A program made the translations under genes and the position numbers. Below, one piece after another: positions 23,282 through 33,348 of a DNA stretch of 64,000 nt (the first letter of the stretch is position 1; every line of letters starts with the position of its first letter). The notes beneath the pieces are model-generated. The model saw nothing but the letters and a program-made list of their open reading frames with translations, ran no database searches and was not told where the DNA came from. The DNA is from Algoriphagus sp. (lineage in GTDB: Bacteria; Bacteroidota; Bacteroidia; Cytophagales; Cyclobacteriaceae), in the NCBI GenBank assembly GCA_018336015.1, contig JAGXQZ010000065.1, forward strand, positions 1 to 64,000, in the 5' to 3' direction.

Positions 23282-24037
23282 TTAACTTTCAGTGATGGTA
23301 TTCAATTTGGCTAAGAAACTGTTGTAATACTGCCTTCCTACTTGGACCACCGATCCTTTTTTAAGAGTGATCTCCTTGGTATTGAAGCTTTCGATTTGTC
23401 CGAGGTGTACGATGTAAGACTTCTGCACTCGAAGAAAATCATTGGAAGGAAGAATTTCTTCGATCTCCTTCATGGATTTACGAATGTGGTAGTCTCTGTT
23501 TTTAGTGAAAATCGTCACCATATTTCCATTGGCCTCCACATAGTAAATATCCTCATATTGCACTCGCTCGAAAGCATTGTCTGCTTTGATAAAAACCGCA
23601 TCATTGACAAGGTAAGGGCTTTCATTGACCGTCTTTGCAACTGCTACCTCCTGCGTAGGCTTAGTTCTTTTGTTGTAAAGGACGATCTCCACAATGGCAT
23701 GGATATCATTGGTATTGAACGGCTTCACGATAAACCCTGCCGGATTGATTCGCTTCGCCCTTTCGATGATGGTAGGATCAGAATAGGAAGTCACGAAGAC
23801 CAAAGGAACATCAAACATTTGGTGAATGATTTCTCCCAATTCAATCCCATCTTTATCACCTTTGAGTTTGATGTCCATAAAGACCAAATCAGGACGATTT
23901 TTTTTGATGGTCTTTATGCACTGATTGGCAGAGTTTGCTACATCAATATTGACAAAACCCAGTAGTTCAAGGATTTCTTGGATATTCTCTGCGATGTTAA
24001 TATCATCCTCTACAATCAGAATCCTTTCTTCTTTCAT
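23282..24037 (-). CDS. LytTR-type response regulator 1
   Basis: A 251-residue two-domain regulator. The receiver domain (about 5-122) has the acidic pocket at Glu10-Asp11-Asp12, the phospho-acceptor Asp55 in LVFMDIKLKG, a TSYSD switch and the Lys of FIVKPF. The C-terminal LytTR DNA-binding domain (about 150-245) shows YVEANGNMVTIFTKN and FLRVQKSYIVHLGQIESF. LytTR regulators bind direct repeats rather than palindromes. No kinase is cotranscribed with it: the kinase-regulator pair beside it is separated by 128 bases and is likely its own unit. Signal and targets are unknown. Confidence 0.92.
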   Translation of the reverse strand: MKEERILIVEDDINIAENIQEILELLGFVNIDVANSANQCIKTIKKNRPDLVFMDIKLKGDKDGIELGEIIHQMFDVPLVFVTSYSDPTIIERAKRINPAGFIVKPFNTNDIHAIVEIVLYNKRTKPTQEVAVAKTVNESPYLVNDAVFIKADNAFERVQYEDIYYVEANGNMVTIFTKNRDYHIRKSMKEIEEILPSNDFLRVQKSYIVHLGQIESFNTKEITLKKGSVVQVGRQYYNSFLAKLNTITES

Positions 24038-24165
24038 AGTCTAAGCACTTGATTAGGTGGTTTTTAGGGCAACTGAACAAAGTAAAACATTACTTTAAGC
24101 CTAACTCAGCTCCTAATTTCCTCAATTTATTGGTAAAACCAAATGCTTTTTTCTGACTACGAAAA

Positions 24166-24900
24166 TTACAAACTCATCATTTCCTTGAATCGGGCTGCTT
24201 GTCTTCGGCTGACTTCGATGCGATCTCCACCGCGCAAGGTCACGACCAGACCTCCATTAAACCAAGGCTCAATAGCTTCAACCCAACCCAAATTGATAAT
24301 ATGCTTGCGGCTTGCCCTGAAAAAAGACTTTTCATCCAATCGCTCATCGAGTGCATTGAGAGATTTGTGAATCATAGGCTTGAAATTGTCAAAGTACACC
24401 TTGATGTAATTACCGTCTGATTCAAAGAGACGAACATTGGATAACCTGACAAACCAGCAGCGGTCGCCATCCTTGACGAATACTTGGTCTTCCAGAGTAA
24501 GTTTTTTCTGATTGGCAAGGGAACCTCCTTCACTGCCTCGATTGATTCCTTCTATCTTGCCTTGAAGCTTTTGAATCGCTTCTTCCAGCCTTTTTGGTTC
24601 AATCGGCTTTAGCAGATAATCCAGCGCATTGACTTGAAATGCCTTCAGGGCATACTCATCATAGGCGGTGGTGAAGATGACATGTGGTACTTGGTCCAGC
24701 TCTTCCAAGAGATCAAAACCTGTTTTTTCCGGCATCTGAATATCCAGGAAAATCACATCAGGCTGAAGCTGCTCTATTTTTTCTTTGGCATCTTCCACAT
24801 TTACTGCTTCGCCTACCACTTCCACGGTCTCCAACTGATTCAATAGATTGATCAGTTCTTTCCTTGCTAGTCTTTCGTCATCAATTACAATGGCTCTCAT
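24166..24900 (-). CDS. LytTR-type response regulator 2, partner of the LytS-like kinase
   Basis: A 244-residue LytR/AlgR-type regulator: receiver domain with Asp7-Asp8, phospho-acceptor Asp53 in VIFLDIQMPEKTG, TAYDEYALKAFQ and LLKPI; then a LytTR DNA-binding domain from about 140 with LFESDGNYIKVYFDN and FRASRKHIINLGWVEAI. It starts 14 bases after the stop of the kinase gene, so the two form one operon and one two-component system. The closely matched second LytTR regulator just downstream suggests a small signalling cluster. Confidence 0.93.
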   Translation of the reverse strand: MRAIVIDDERLARKELINLLNQLETVEVVGEAVNVEDAKEKIEQLQPDVIFLDIQMPEKTGFDLLEELDQVPHVIFTTAYDEYALKAFQVNALDYLLKPIEPKRLEEAIQKLQGKIEGINRGSEGGSLANQKKLTLEDQVFVKDGDRCWFVRLSNVRLFESDGNYIKVYFDNFKPMIHKSLNALDERLDEKSFFRASRKHIINLGWVEAIEPWFNGGLVVTLRGGDRIEVSRRQAARFKEMMSL

Positions 24901-24914
24901 TTTTTGTGAGTTTG

Positions 24915-25967
24915 TTAGTCTAAAGTAACTCTTTGTTTCGGTATTTTGATTTCAGTGATTACAAATTGATTTCCGGAGTTGAAAATCCGAAAAGTGGCAC
25001 GATCGCCATAGAGCAGTTTCAAGCGCTGCTTGGTATTTTCCAAACCATGCCCTCCACCGTCTTTTCTATTTTTGGAAGGATTGGGATTGAGGTATCCGCT
25101 GTTTTTTACCTGAATATATAACTCTTCCTGAAGCCCTTCTCTACATTTGATTTCAATCAGCCCTCCCTTCACCAGATTGGATATTCCATGTTTGATGGCA
25201 TTTTCGACAATAGTCTGTAGCATCATCGGAGGTATTTTATAGCCATAGGCTTCTTCTTCTATCTGATATACCACCTCCAGCCGTTCTTCAAATCGGATGG
25301 ATTCCAACGCAAGGTAATCCTTGACCGTAGCCAACTCATCCGAAAAGTCAATGACCTGCTTCTTGTCCATCATCAAGGAGAATCGTAGCATATTAGAAAT
25401 CCGGGTGATGGCTGTTTTTGCCTTATCCGGATCTTCGTCTACCAGAGCTCTCACTGAATTCAGTGCATTGAAGATGAAGTGAGGATTGAGCTGACTTTTC
25501 AAATGATTGAGTCGAATCTCGTTGATTTTGGCTTCATACTTCAGGCTGCTGTTGTAATTATCAAGGAAGTGAAATAAGAAGTAAAGGAGAAACCAAAAGG
25601 CATAGTAGAGAAAACTAACAAAGAGGTTAACCGCAATCACCAGAGATCGAAAGTCTTGACCTGGATTGAGTGTGCCAAAGGCAATATTAATGACAATCTG
25701 TGCAAGGACGTTGACCACCGACAAGGCCAGTAGGGCAAAAATAGCCTGAATAAGCAACCGAAAAATCCCGAGTTTAAACCAGCCATACACTTTGACTACA
25801 TGGCGAAATCCATGGGTAGAAAGCAGGTAATAGGCAGCCAAAGCCACAAATGCCCAGGCTTGGATAGGCGAAATACCCTCCGAAAGTGAGGCAAAAAAAA
25901 CATTGACAAAGGCAAAGCTTCCCCACCCCAAAAGTTGTAAGATCCAATACAGCTTGACTCTGTTCAT
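24915..25967 (-). CDS. LytS/YehU-type sensor histidine kinase
   Basis: A 350-residue membrane kinase. Four hydrophobic segments occupy residues 10-135 with little extracytoplasmic sequence. The cytoplasmic part has the His_kinase motif LKSQLNPHFIFNALNS with phospho-acceptor His163, the N-box MLQTIVENAIKHG and the G-box GGGHGLENTKQRL. This architecture pairs with LytTR regulators, and the gene directly downstream encodes one. The start is the ATG at 25967; the frame can be read back to a TTG at 26048, but that puts polar residues before the first membrane helix. The signal is unknown. Confidence 0.93.
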   Translation of the reverse strand: MNRVKLYWILQLLGWGSFAFVNVFFASLSEGISPIQAWAFVALAAYYLLSTHGFRHVVKVYGWFKLGIFRLLIQAIFALLALSVVNVLAQIVINIAFGTLNPGQDFRSLVIAVNLFVSFLYYAFWFLLYFLFHFLDNYNSSLKYEAKINEIRLNHLKSQLNPHFIFNALNSVRALVDEDPDKAKTAITRISNMLRFSLMMDKKQVIDFSDELATVKDYLALESIRFEERLEVVYQIEEEAYGYKIPPMMLQTIVENAIKHGISNLVKGGLIEIKCREGLQEELYIQVKNSGYLNPNPSKNRKDGGGHGLENTKQRLKLLYGDRATFRIFNSGNQFVITEIKIPKQRVTLD

Positions 25968-26050
25968 ATTTGACCCAAAGGTAGCTAAGTACGAAGTATG
26001 GACTTTTCTATTTTGATAAAAGGGCGAGTCACCTGATTTCAGCCCCAAAA

Positions 26051-28882
26051 TCAGCGATATAATTCCTGTTTGAGGAATTTACCTGTATGACTTTGAGGAT
26101 GTGCGGCAACTTCCTCAGGTGTGCCCTGGATCAAAATAGTTCCTCCTTTATTTCCGCCTTCCGGCCCCAAATCCACCACGTAATCAGCCACTTTGATCAC
26201 GTCCAGATTATGCTCGATGATCAATACCGTGTTACCTTTCTCGACCAGTTTGTTCAATACACCCATGAGCAAATCAATATCTTGGAAGTGCAACCCTGTC
26301 GTGGGTTCATCCAATATGTAAAACGTCTTACCAGTATCTTTCTTGGAAAGCTCGGTGGCCAGCTTGACCCGCTGTGCTTCACCCCCTGAAAGTGTGGTAG
26401 CATGTTGTCCCAAGGTGATGTACCCCAAACCAACATCGCTTAGCGTTTGAATTTTTCTCAAAATCTTAGGCTGAAACTCAAAGAACTCCACCGCCTGCTC
26501 TACGGTCATATCGAGGACGTCCGAAATGGACTTTCCTTTAAACCTCACCTCCAGTGTCTCTCTATTGTATCGCTTTCCTTTGCAAGTTTCACAAGGGATA
26601 TGGACATCGGGAAGAAAATCCATTTCGATCAGCTTCATACCTGCACCCTCACATTCCTCGCATCGTCCTCCTTTGACATTAAATGAAAACCGACCGGGCT
26701 TGTAGCCGCGGATTTTTGCCTCCGGCAGCTCTGTAAACAAGGTTCTGATGTCTGAAAACACCCCTGTGTAAGTTGCAGGATTAGATCTGGGTGTTCGGCC
26801 AATCGGACTTTGATCCACTTCAATGACTTTATCCAAGGCTTTAAGACCTTCGATACTCTCATAGGGCATCGGCTCTTTCTTGGAGTTGTAAAACTCACGA
26901 TTTAATATCGGGAACAAGGTCTCATGGATCAAGGTACTCTTTCCACTTCCAGATACTCCGGTGATGAGGATCAGGGTGCCAAGAGGAAGCTCAAGGGTCA
27001 CATTTTTCAAGTTGTTGCCGGAGGCACCCTTGAGAATCAATTTTTCTCCAGTTCCTTGTCTTCTTACTTTTGGTACAGGAAGTCCTAAAGCCCCGTTGAG
27101 GTATCGGGCAGTGACAGAATTATTGTTTAGGATCTCTTCAGGCTTGCCCAAAGCCACAATATGCCCTCCATGTCTGCCTGCTCCAGGCCCCATGTCGAGG
27201 ACAAAATCAGATTCGAGCATCATGTCTTTGTCATGCTCCACGACCAATACGGAATTGCCCAAATCGCGCAAGCTTTGCAGCGCCTTGATCAACTTGACAT
27301 TATCTCGCTGATGCAGGCCGATACTCGGTTCGTCCAAAATATACAAGACTCCCACGAGCTGAGTCCCGATCTGAGTAGCCAATCGAATTCGCTGGGCTTC
27401 ACCACCGGAAAGTGTCCGAAGCGGTCTATTCAGCGATAAGTAATCCAAGCCAATGTCCACCAGAAAGCCTATTCGTTTTCGGATTTCTTTGAGGACTTCC
27501 ACTCCGATGATCTGCTGCTTTTCCGTCATTCGGCTCTCCAAACCTTCAAACCAATCTGCCAATCCTCGAATGTCGAGCATGGCAAGTTCACCGATATGCT
27601 TCTCGTCAATTTTGAAATGCAGGGCTTCCTTTTTGAGACGGTACCCCTGACAATCGGGGCAAGTCTGGGTTATGGTAAATTCAGAAACCCAATCCTGTAT
27701 TTTATCGGAGCTTCCTTCCTGGTATTTCTGGAGAAAGTTGACGATCCCCTCAAAGGTAGTGTTCCACTGCGTACCGGGATATTTCACCGAATCGACTGCC
27801 ACCTCGATTTTGTCGCCATACAAAAGTACTTCGACTACTTCGGCTGGAAGGTCCTTGATCGGTGTACTCATGGAGCACTTGTAATGCTTGAGGATAGCCT
27901 CAATTTTTTTGAAAATCCAAATGTCTCGGTACTCTCCCAAAGGAGCGATTCCTCCACGCGTGATGCTGAGACTTGGATCGGGAATGATGCTTTCACGGGT
28001 GATTTCTTCGATTACGCCCAGTCCATTACAGGTCGGACAGGCACCGTAAGGAGAATTGAAGGAAAAGGTGTTTGGCGCAGGCTCGTCATAGGAAAGCCCA
28101 GTCTCAGGATCCATTAAGTATTTGGAAAAATGATGAACTTCTCCATTTTCCTCGCGGATCATGATCACTCCTTTGCCATGCTGAAGGCCGGATTTGAGCG
28201 ATTGAGTAATTCGAAAACGGTCCGATTCATCCGCCACTATGCGATCAATGACGATTTCGATATCGTGGATTTTGTATCGATCCACCTGCATTTTGGGCAC
28301 GATATCCATCACCACCCCGTCAACTCGCACCTTGGAAAATCCCATCTTGCGGATCTGTTCAAACAGTTCCCGGTAATGTCCTTTTCGCCCTTTGACGATA
28401 GGAGCTAAGATGTAGAGCTTTTTCCCCAAAAACTTGGTGAACAACTGCTCGATGATCTGATCTTCGGTCTGACGGATCATCTTCTTTCCGGTCAGGTAGG
28501 AGTATGCCTCTCCGGCACGGGCATAAAGCAATCGCATGAAATCGTAGATTTCTGTGACTGTGCCTACTGTAGATCGTGGATTTTTGGAAGTTGTCTTTTG
28601 CTCGATGGCAATCACCGGGGAAAGTCCGTTGATCTTGTCCACATCAGGACGCTCCATCCCTCCAAGAAAAGATCGGGCATAGGCCGAAAAACTCTCCATA
28701 TACCGCCGCTGTCCCTCCGCATAGATCGTGTCAAAGGCAAGTGAGCTTTTTCCACTCCCAGAAAGTCCTGTTACCACCACCAACTTGTTGCGTGGGATAC
28801 GGATATCCAGGTTTTTCAGGTTATGCTCTCGGGCACCAAAAATCTCGATATATTCTTCCTGTGAAGCAGGGGATTGAGTCAT
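26051..28882 (-). CDS. uvrA: Excinuclease ABC subunit A
   Basis: A 943-residue damage-recognition ATPase of nucleotide excision repair, acting with UvrB and UvrC. Visible: first Walker [14 protein letters not shown] (about 35-47), a zinc module with CPTCNG and CPDCQG, ABC signature [12 protein letters not shown], second Walker [15 protein letters not shown], second zinc module CEECEG...CETCKG, second signature [12 protein letters not shown] and DEPTTGLH. Length and order match the family. The start is the ATG at 28882 (MTQSPAS); a 40-codon upstream extension is not typical and runs over the promoter. A -7 element lies 25 bases upstream. mfd, the coupling factor that recruits UvrA, is also in this window. 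Confidence 0.97.
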   Translation of the reverse strand: MTQSPASQEEYIEIFGAREHNLKNLDIRIPRNKLVVVTGLSGSGKSSLAFDTIYAEGQRRYMESFSAYARSFLGGMERPDVDKINGLSPVIAIEQKTTSKNPRSTVGTVTEIYDFMRLLYARAGEAYSYLTGKKMIRQTEDQIIEQLFTKFLGKKLYILAPIVKGRKGHYRELFEQIRKMGFSKVRVDGVVMDIVPKMQVDRYKIHDIEIVIDRIVADESDRFRITQSLKSGLQHGKGVIMIREENGEVHHFSKYLMDPETGLSYDEPAPNTFSFNSPYGACPTCNGLGVIEEITRESIIPDPSLSITRGGIAPLGEYRDIWIFKKIEAILKHYKCSMSTPIKDLPAEVVEVLLYGDKIEVAVDSVKYPGTQWNTTFEGIVNFLQKYQEGSSDKIQDWVSEFTITQTCPDCQGYRLKKEALHFKIDEKHIGELAMLDIRGLADWFEGLESRMTEKQQIIGVEVLKEIRKRIGFLVDIGLDYLSLNRPLRTLSGGEAQRIRLATQIGTQLVGVLYILDEPSIGLHQRDNVKLIKALQSLRDLGNSVLVVEHDKDMMLESDFVLDMGPGAGRHGGHIVALGKPEEILNNNSVTARYLNGALGLPVPKVRRQGTGEKLILKGASGNNLKNVTLELPLGTLILITGVSGSGKSTLIHETLFPILNREFYNSKKEPMPYESIEGLKALDKVIEVDQSPIGRTPRSNPATYTGVFSDIRTLFTELPEAKIRGYKPGRFSFNVKGGRCEECEGAGMKLIEMDFLPDVHIPCETCKGKRYNRETLEVRFKGKSISDVLDMTVEQAVEFFEFQPKILRKIQTLSDVGLGYITLGQHATTLSGGEAQRVKLATELSKKDTGKTFYILDEPTTGLHFQDIDLLMGVLNKLVEKGNTVLIIEHNLDVIKVADYVVDLGPEGGNKGGTILIQGTPEEVAAHPQSHTGKFLKQELYR

Positions 28883-28906
28883 GGACGAAGGGAAATTATT
28901 AATCGG

Positions 28907-28914
28907 CAAAAGTA
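28907..28914 (-). promoter_or_regulatory. -7 promoter element of uvrA
   Basis: TACTTTTG on the minus strand, exact TAnnTTTG, 25 bases before the chosen ATG at 28882. Its position inside the longer reading frame supports the shorter start. Confidence 0.55.
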
Positions 28915-29049
28915 CACTTTTTTGGGTGGTAAGACGGGGAAAACTGCGAAGATTGTAACTCCTCCAGCCTGGGAAAGTTGGAGCAAAATCAATCCTTTCC
29001 ATCGAAAGAAATCTTCCAATAAAGTTCGGCTCGTAATAGCTGGAAAATT

Positions 29050-30192
29050 TTATCCGTGATGGAATGGACAGCTTTTAGTCTCCACTTCTTTTCTAGGCTG
29101 AATTTGCCAATGATGCTCTTGATAGAAAAAGTTGGGACTCAGGATCTCATTTCCCCAATCCCGATGGAAAACACCCATGGTCGAGCCGGCAGTCGGAGGT
29201 ACGATCCAAGACCATTCAGCCTGAACTGTCCTTCCTTTTGATTCCTCTATATTGCAAAATTCCAAAAACTGCTCGGAAGCACTGTGATGATCAACTATTG
29301 CTACTCCTTTTTCTTGGAAAGAATAAAGCACAGCCTCCTGAAGAACTACCAAAGCTTTGTCTTTCCAAAGAGTCCGAGGATGCTTGGTGTCCAATCCCAT
29401 TTTTTCGGCCAAATGGGGAAGTAAATTGTAGCGCTGGGCATCGGCAAGATTGCGCACAGCTATCTCCGTGAGCATGTACCACCCATTAAATGGCGCACAG
29501 GTAAAAGAAAGTCCACCGATCTCCAGCCTCATATCTGAAATCACCGGAATAGCATACCATTGAATCTGCATACTCTCCAACCAAGCGTATTCCGGATGGG
29601 AAATAGGTACTCGTAAGACCTTTTCCTCGGGGATAGAAAACCACTTTGGATCCTCATCAGAAACCTGGATTACCACGGGAAGGATATCAAAAGCAGTACC
29701 CTCCGACTCCCAGCCTAGATCCTGGCAAAGTCTCGTAAAATCCACGGAATCCGGGTCTCCTACCACATTACCATTCGGTAAACAATATCCTGCATATCGA
29801 ATGAGCTGTTTATTCAAAATTCGGATCTCGCCTGATTCGGAATTGGCAGCTGGGTAAATGGATACTGTAGATCTGATTTTGCCTGCATTAGTAGCAAAAT
29901 CCAAATGCTCCATCAAATCGGAAAAGATATCTTCTGCTCGGGAAATGGCTCTTCTGTCCCTCACCTTCAGACTTTTCCAAAAAAGTCTTCCAATACATCG
30001 GTTGCTGTTTCTCCAAGCAATTTTTGCCCCATAGATCAGCTCTTCCTCAGTGAGCGTATAGCTTCCTGTGGCAGAGATTTCGTCTTGAACTTGCCCTACT
30101 CGCTGGGAGAGATCTTGCAATTCATTTTCCACATAGAAAACCTGAAGAAAATCTGTTGCCTTTTGAAGCAAATCGAATGGAAGTGGAAGCAT
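29050..30192 (-). CDS. nos: Nitric oxide synthase, oxygenase domain only
   Basis: A 380-residue bacterial NOS that would convert L-arginine to citrulline and nitric oxide. The haem-binding motif WRNSNRCIGRL contains the proximal Cys66 and the stacking Trp60. The arginine-binding Glu243 is in FNGWYMLTEI. The pterin/dimer region includes VDHHSASEQF and WSWIVPP. It has no flavin reductase domain, as in Bacillus enzymes, so it must borrow electrons from cellular flavodoxin or similar. It is slightly longer than the B. subtilis protein, with a short tail ending SCPFHHG. It has its own -7 element and is not in an obvious operon with uvrA downstream. Confidence 0.95.
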   Translation of the reverse strand: MLPLPFDLLQKATDFLQVFYVENELQDLSQRVGQVQDEISATGSYTLTEEELIYGAKIAWRNSNRCIGRLFWKSLKVRDRRAISRAEDIFSDLMEHLDFATNAGKIRSTVSIYPAANSESGEIRILNKQLIRYAGYCLPNGNVVGDPDSVDFTRLCQDLGWESEGTAFDILPVVIQVSDEDPKWFSIPEEKVLRVPISHPEYAWLESMQIQWYAIPVISDMRLEIGGLSFTCAPFNGWYMLTEIAVRNLADAQRYNLLPHLAEKMGLDTKHPRTLWKDKALVVLQEAVLYSFQEKGVAIVDHHSASEQFLEFCNIEESKGRTVQAEWSWIVPPTAGSTMGVFHRDWGNEILSPNFFYQEHHWQIQPRKEVETKSCPFHHG

Positions 30193-30266
30193 AAATGACT
30201 CTAATCCCTTTACGCTGTAAAGAGACCAAATTGGATGGGGTGATTAAACTTGCAAGAAATGCCCTG

Positions 30267-30274
30267 CAAAGGTA
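30267..30274 (-). promoter_or_regulatory. -7 promoter element of nos
   Basis: TACCTTTG on the minus strand, exact TAnnTTTG, 75 bases before the ATG at 30192, within the 157-base gap after the transglycosylase gene. Confidence 0.5.
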
Positions 30275-30349
30275 ATAGATCGTTAACCTGCTTTTGGAAA
30301 AGTAGTTTGAAGGCTTAAGCCTTTTTCCACGAAAAAGATGAAAAAATCC

Positions 30350-31288
30350 TCATTTTGGAAGTCGGATTTCGTACACTTTACCCTTTTTGGCTTTCAGGTT
30401 TCGATCTCTCAGCCAAGGATTATAGAGCTTGAGGTATTTGAAATTGCTGCCCTGATTTTTTGCCCATTGAGGCAAATCCTTGATGTCTCCTTGAACTTTG
30501 AAAGTCTTGAACTCCGGATTTTGATAAAAGTCTTCCTTCTCCAAATGGTAGCCAAACTTCCCTGGATTCTCAAAAATCACTTTAAATGCCAAAATCCTGA
30601 ACAAATACCTGCTGGTCTCCTCGTTTAGATAAAGGTCGTAATAGTTGCGGTGCAGTTGCTCTTCCTGTCTTTTGGAAAATCCACTTTGGCCCATGTTGTA
30701 GCTGGCTGCCACTGCTGTCCAATCCCCAAATTTGGCATGTGCTTTCTTAAAATACTGGGAAGCAGCGATGGTCGCTTTTTCGAAATGGTAGCGCTCGTCT
30801 ACAGTTGGGGTAATTTCGAGGCCATACTCCTTGCCTGTATCCTCAAGGATTTGCCAATAGCCTCTTGCGCCAGCGGGAGAACCCACATTCATCAGCCCAC
30901 TTTCTGCCACAGCTACATATTTAAAATCATCCGGGATTCCCTGTTCCTTGAGAATCCGCTCAATGTCCGGTAGGTATTTGGCAGAACGCTTTAGTAACAG
31001 GATCATATTTGACTCCCAATAGGCATTGACATAGATCTCCCGCTCTAGTCGCTCGATAATGTCTCCATTTTCCAAGGGAACGTTCTCCCCCGCAAAATCC
31101 AACTCCGTGGGTAACTCAAACAGTCGAATCGAATCGCGAGTAAAAGAAGGGTAGGACTCAATTGCCGGATCCTGGTAGTGGAAGACCTCGGATGGAACCC
31201 GTTGGGTTATTGACCAAAAAGAAAAGGCTGCAAAAAAAACAGCAACAAGCGCCAAAGAGTAAAGTGAGATCAAATGAAACCGGGACAT
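30350..31288 (-). CDS. Membrane-anchored lytic transglycosylase, SLT/MltD type
   Basis: A 312-residue peptidoglycan-cleaving enzyme with one N-terminal membrane segment (about 8-29) and a periplasmic SLT domain. The catalytic Glu129 is in VAVAESGL, followed by GARGYWQI and the AASYNMG motif; these match MltD/Slt enzymes, which cleave between MurNAc and GlcNAc leaving an anhydro end. There is no LysM domain, unlike E. coli MltD. It is 41 bases downstream of the NTR-like gene and probably the last gene of the recJ-lptB-GH3 series. Confidence 0.9.
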   Translation of the reverse strand: MSRFHLISLYSLALVAVFFAAFSFWSITQRVPSEVFHYQDPAIESYPSFTRDSIRLFELPTELDFAGENVPLENGDIIERLEREIYVNAYWESNMILLLKRSAKYLPDIERILKEQGIPDDFKYVAVAESGLMNVGSPAGARGYWQILEDTGKEYGLEITPTVDERYHFEKATIAASQYFKKAHAKFGDWTAVAASYNMGQSGFSKRQEEQLHRNYYDLYLNEETSRYLFRILAFKVIFENPGKFGYHLEKEDFYQNPEFKTFKVQGDIKDLPQWAKNQGSNFKYLKLYNPWLRDRNLKAKKGKVYEIRLPK

Positions 31289-31329
31289 AAAACATTTACT
31301 AAAAAGACCTAATCAAGATACCTGTCTTC

Positions 31330-31824
31330 TCAAAAAATCCCTATAAACTTTCCTCGAGTGGCTTTTTTTACTTCTCTTCTTTCAATTAAAAAATCTTCAT
31401 CTGTTAAATATCTTCTATTCAAGGAGCAAGTACTGGTAGCAAGGGTCCCCTCACTGCCCTCGTAGGCAAAAAATAGAATCTTATCTCCAGGCTTGAAAAA
31501 ATCACCACAAAGGGACCAGCCATTATTCATTGTCAGGTAACCATCCTGAATATATTCCTGAACATTTCCTTTGAAAATCTCCTTGACCTTTAATTTAGGA
31601 TGGTAGCCTCCTATTTGAACATAGGAGGCATCGTGCAAAAAAGTCATCGTATTTTCAAAACCTCTGATTTTTGGATCAACAATTTCTGTCACCTCAGCAT
31701 AGAAGATATACTTGTAGCCTTTTGCCCACTCCCTAAGAGTATGCTTTCCAAAAATACACTCACATGCCTCTGAAGAAAAAGCTAAAAAAACGGCAAAAAA
31801 CAGAAGTATTATGCCCTTTTTCAT
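31330..31824 (-). CDS. Secreted Cys-rich protein resembling NTR/TIMP domains
   Basis: A 164-residue exported protein. The signal peptide (MKKGIILLFFAVFLAFSSEA) is followed at once by CECIFG. A mature N-terminus with a CxC motif, plus later Cys residues in WSLCGDFF and TSTCSLN and a beta-rich body (YIFYAEVTEI, KVKEIFKGN), is the layout of the netrin/TIMP-like fold, also found in bacterial secreted proteins. In animals this fold inhibits metalloproteases; nothing here proves that activity. It starts 3 bases after the stop of the GH3 gene, so the two are cotranscribed. Confidence 0.72.
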   Translation of the reverse strand: MKKGIILLFFAVFLAFSSEACECIFGKHTLREWAKGYKYIFYAEVTEIVDPKIRGFENTMTFLHDASYVQIGGYHPKLKVKEIFKGNVQEYIQDGYLTMNNGWSLCGDFFKPGDKILFFAYEGSEGTLATSTCSLNRRYLTDEDFLIERREVKKATRGKFIGIF

Positions 31825-31827
31825 CTC

Positions 31828-33348
31828 TTATAACATCATCTCCAAAATCTCATCGATATATTCTCTGGAATTAGAAAGTCGTGGCACCTTGTGCTGTCCT
31901 CCCAATTTGCCCTTCTTTCCAAGCCAGGCCTCAAAGAGCCCATGTGGAGCCGCATGTAGTATCAGCTGTCGCAGGGCCAAATCCTTGTGTCTCTTGGCGT
32001 CATAGTCGGAGTTAACTTCTCTCAACTTTTGATCCATCAACTTGGCAAACTGTTCCAAACTCTCTGGTTCTTTTTGAAACTCGACCACCCATTCGTGGGC
32101 ACCTTTGGATTGACTGTCCTCAAAATAGACCGGTGCTGCCGTAAAATTGCTGATCATCGCGCCCGTTTGCTCACAAGCATATTCGATTGCAGCCTCGGCA
32201 TTTTCGACAATGACTTCCTCTCCAAAAGCATTGATAAAGTGCTTGGTCCGTCCCGAAATACGGAATCGGTAGGGTTGAGTCGAAGTAAACTTGACGGTAT
32301 CTCCGATTTTATAGCGCCAAAGACCACCATTGGTGGTGATGAGGATAGCATAGTTTTTTCCCACTTCTACGTCAGACAGCGGGATCACCTTTGGGCTTTC
32401 TTTGTCCCATTCTTCTATGGGGATAAACTCATAAAAAATCCCATAGTCTAGCAGAAGCAATAGCTCATCTGAGTGAGGCTGATCTTGGATACCAAAAAAG
32501 CCTTCTGAGGCATTGTAGGTTTCCATGTATCGCATTTTCTCTGACGGAATCAGCTCTTTAAACAAGTTACGGTATGGGCCGAAAGCCACGGCTCCGTGAA
32601 AAAAGACTTCCAGGTTAGGCCACACTTCCAGAATGTGTTTGGCCTTTTTTAATTCCAAAATCCGCTGAAGCAAGACAATAGTCCAAGTGGGAACACCGGC
32701 GATCGAAGTCACATTTTCGTTCATCGTTTCACGGGCCATTTTCTCGATTTTCGCTTCCCACTCGCCCATCAAGGCTGTCTCTAAGGATGGTGTTCGAGCA
32801 AACTGTGCCCAAATGGGTAGGTTTTGCATGATCACTGCCGACACGTCCCCGGCACGTGCCGTACCTTGAGGATTGAGCGGATTCTTCTCCAGAGTTCCTC
32901 CTATAGACAGGCTTTTTCCTGTAAAAAGTTTGGTATCCGGGAAGTTATTGACATAAAGGGAGACCATATCCTTGCCGCCTTTGTAATGACATTCCTCTAG
33001 GCTTTCTTCAGACACGGGGATATACTTACTGCGACTGGACGTAGTGCCGGAGGACTTGGCAAACCATTCGATCTCGGAGGGCCAAATGACATTCTGCTTT
33101 CCAGTCATGGTCTTTTCAATGAACGGCTTGAAGGCCTCGTAATCAAAAAGAGGGACCTGCTTCGAAAAGTCTTGATAAGCCTTGATTTGATCAAAATGGA
33201 ATTGCTTTCCAAATTCTGTCTTGCGGGAAGCTTCAATCAAGGATTGAAAAGTCTCCTCCTGAACCTGAATAGGATTATGTCTAAAATAATCGATTTGACC
33301 CAGTCGGCTTTTAAAAATCCAGGTCATGAAGCTGTTGAGCACTTCCAT
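31828..33348 (-). CDS. GH3-family acyl-adenylating enzyme
   Basis: A 506-residue protein of the GH3 family (plant auxin-responsive amido synthetases and bacterial relatives). Motifs: the ATP-binding loop FAKSSGTTSSRSKYIP (about 88-103), the AEGFFGIQ-like block YNASEGFFGIQ, YEFIPIEEW, and the C-terminal-domain entry RYKIGDTVKFTS. These enzymes adenylate a carboxylic acid and join it to an amine, often an amino acid; the bacterial substrate is unknown. The ATG at 33348 overlaps the lptB stop by one base (TGATG), a sign of translational coupling, so the enzyme is made together with the LPS-transport ATPase. Confidence 0.88.
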   Translation of the reverse strand: MEVLNSFMTWIFKSRLGQIDYFRHNPIQVQEETFQSLIEASRKTEFGKQFHFDQIKAYQDFSKQVPLFDYEAFKPFIEKTMTGKQNVIWPSEIEWFAKSSGTTSSRSKYIPVSEESLEECHYKGGKDMVSLYVNNFPDTKLFTGKSLSIGGTLEKNPLNPQGTARAGDVSAVIMQNLPIWAQFARTPSLETALMGEWEAKIEKMARETMNENVTSIAGVPTWTIVLLQRILELKKAKHILEVWPNLEVFFHGAVAFGPYRNLFKELIPSEKMRYMETYNASEGFFGIQDQPHSDELLLLLDYGIFYEFIPIEEWDKESPKVIPLSDVEVGKNYAILITTNGGLWRYKIGDTVKFTSTQPYRFRISGRTKHFINAFGEEVIVENAEAAIEYACEQTGAMISNFTAAPVYFEDSQSKGAHEWVVEFQKEPESLEQFAKLMDQKLREVNSDYDAKRHKDLALRQLILHAAPHGLFEAWLGKKGKLGGQHKVPRLSNSREYIDEILEMML

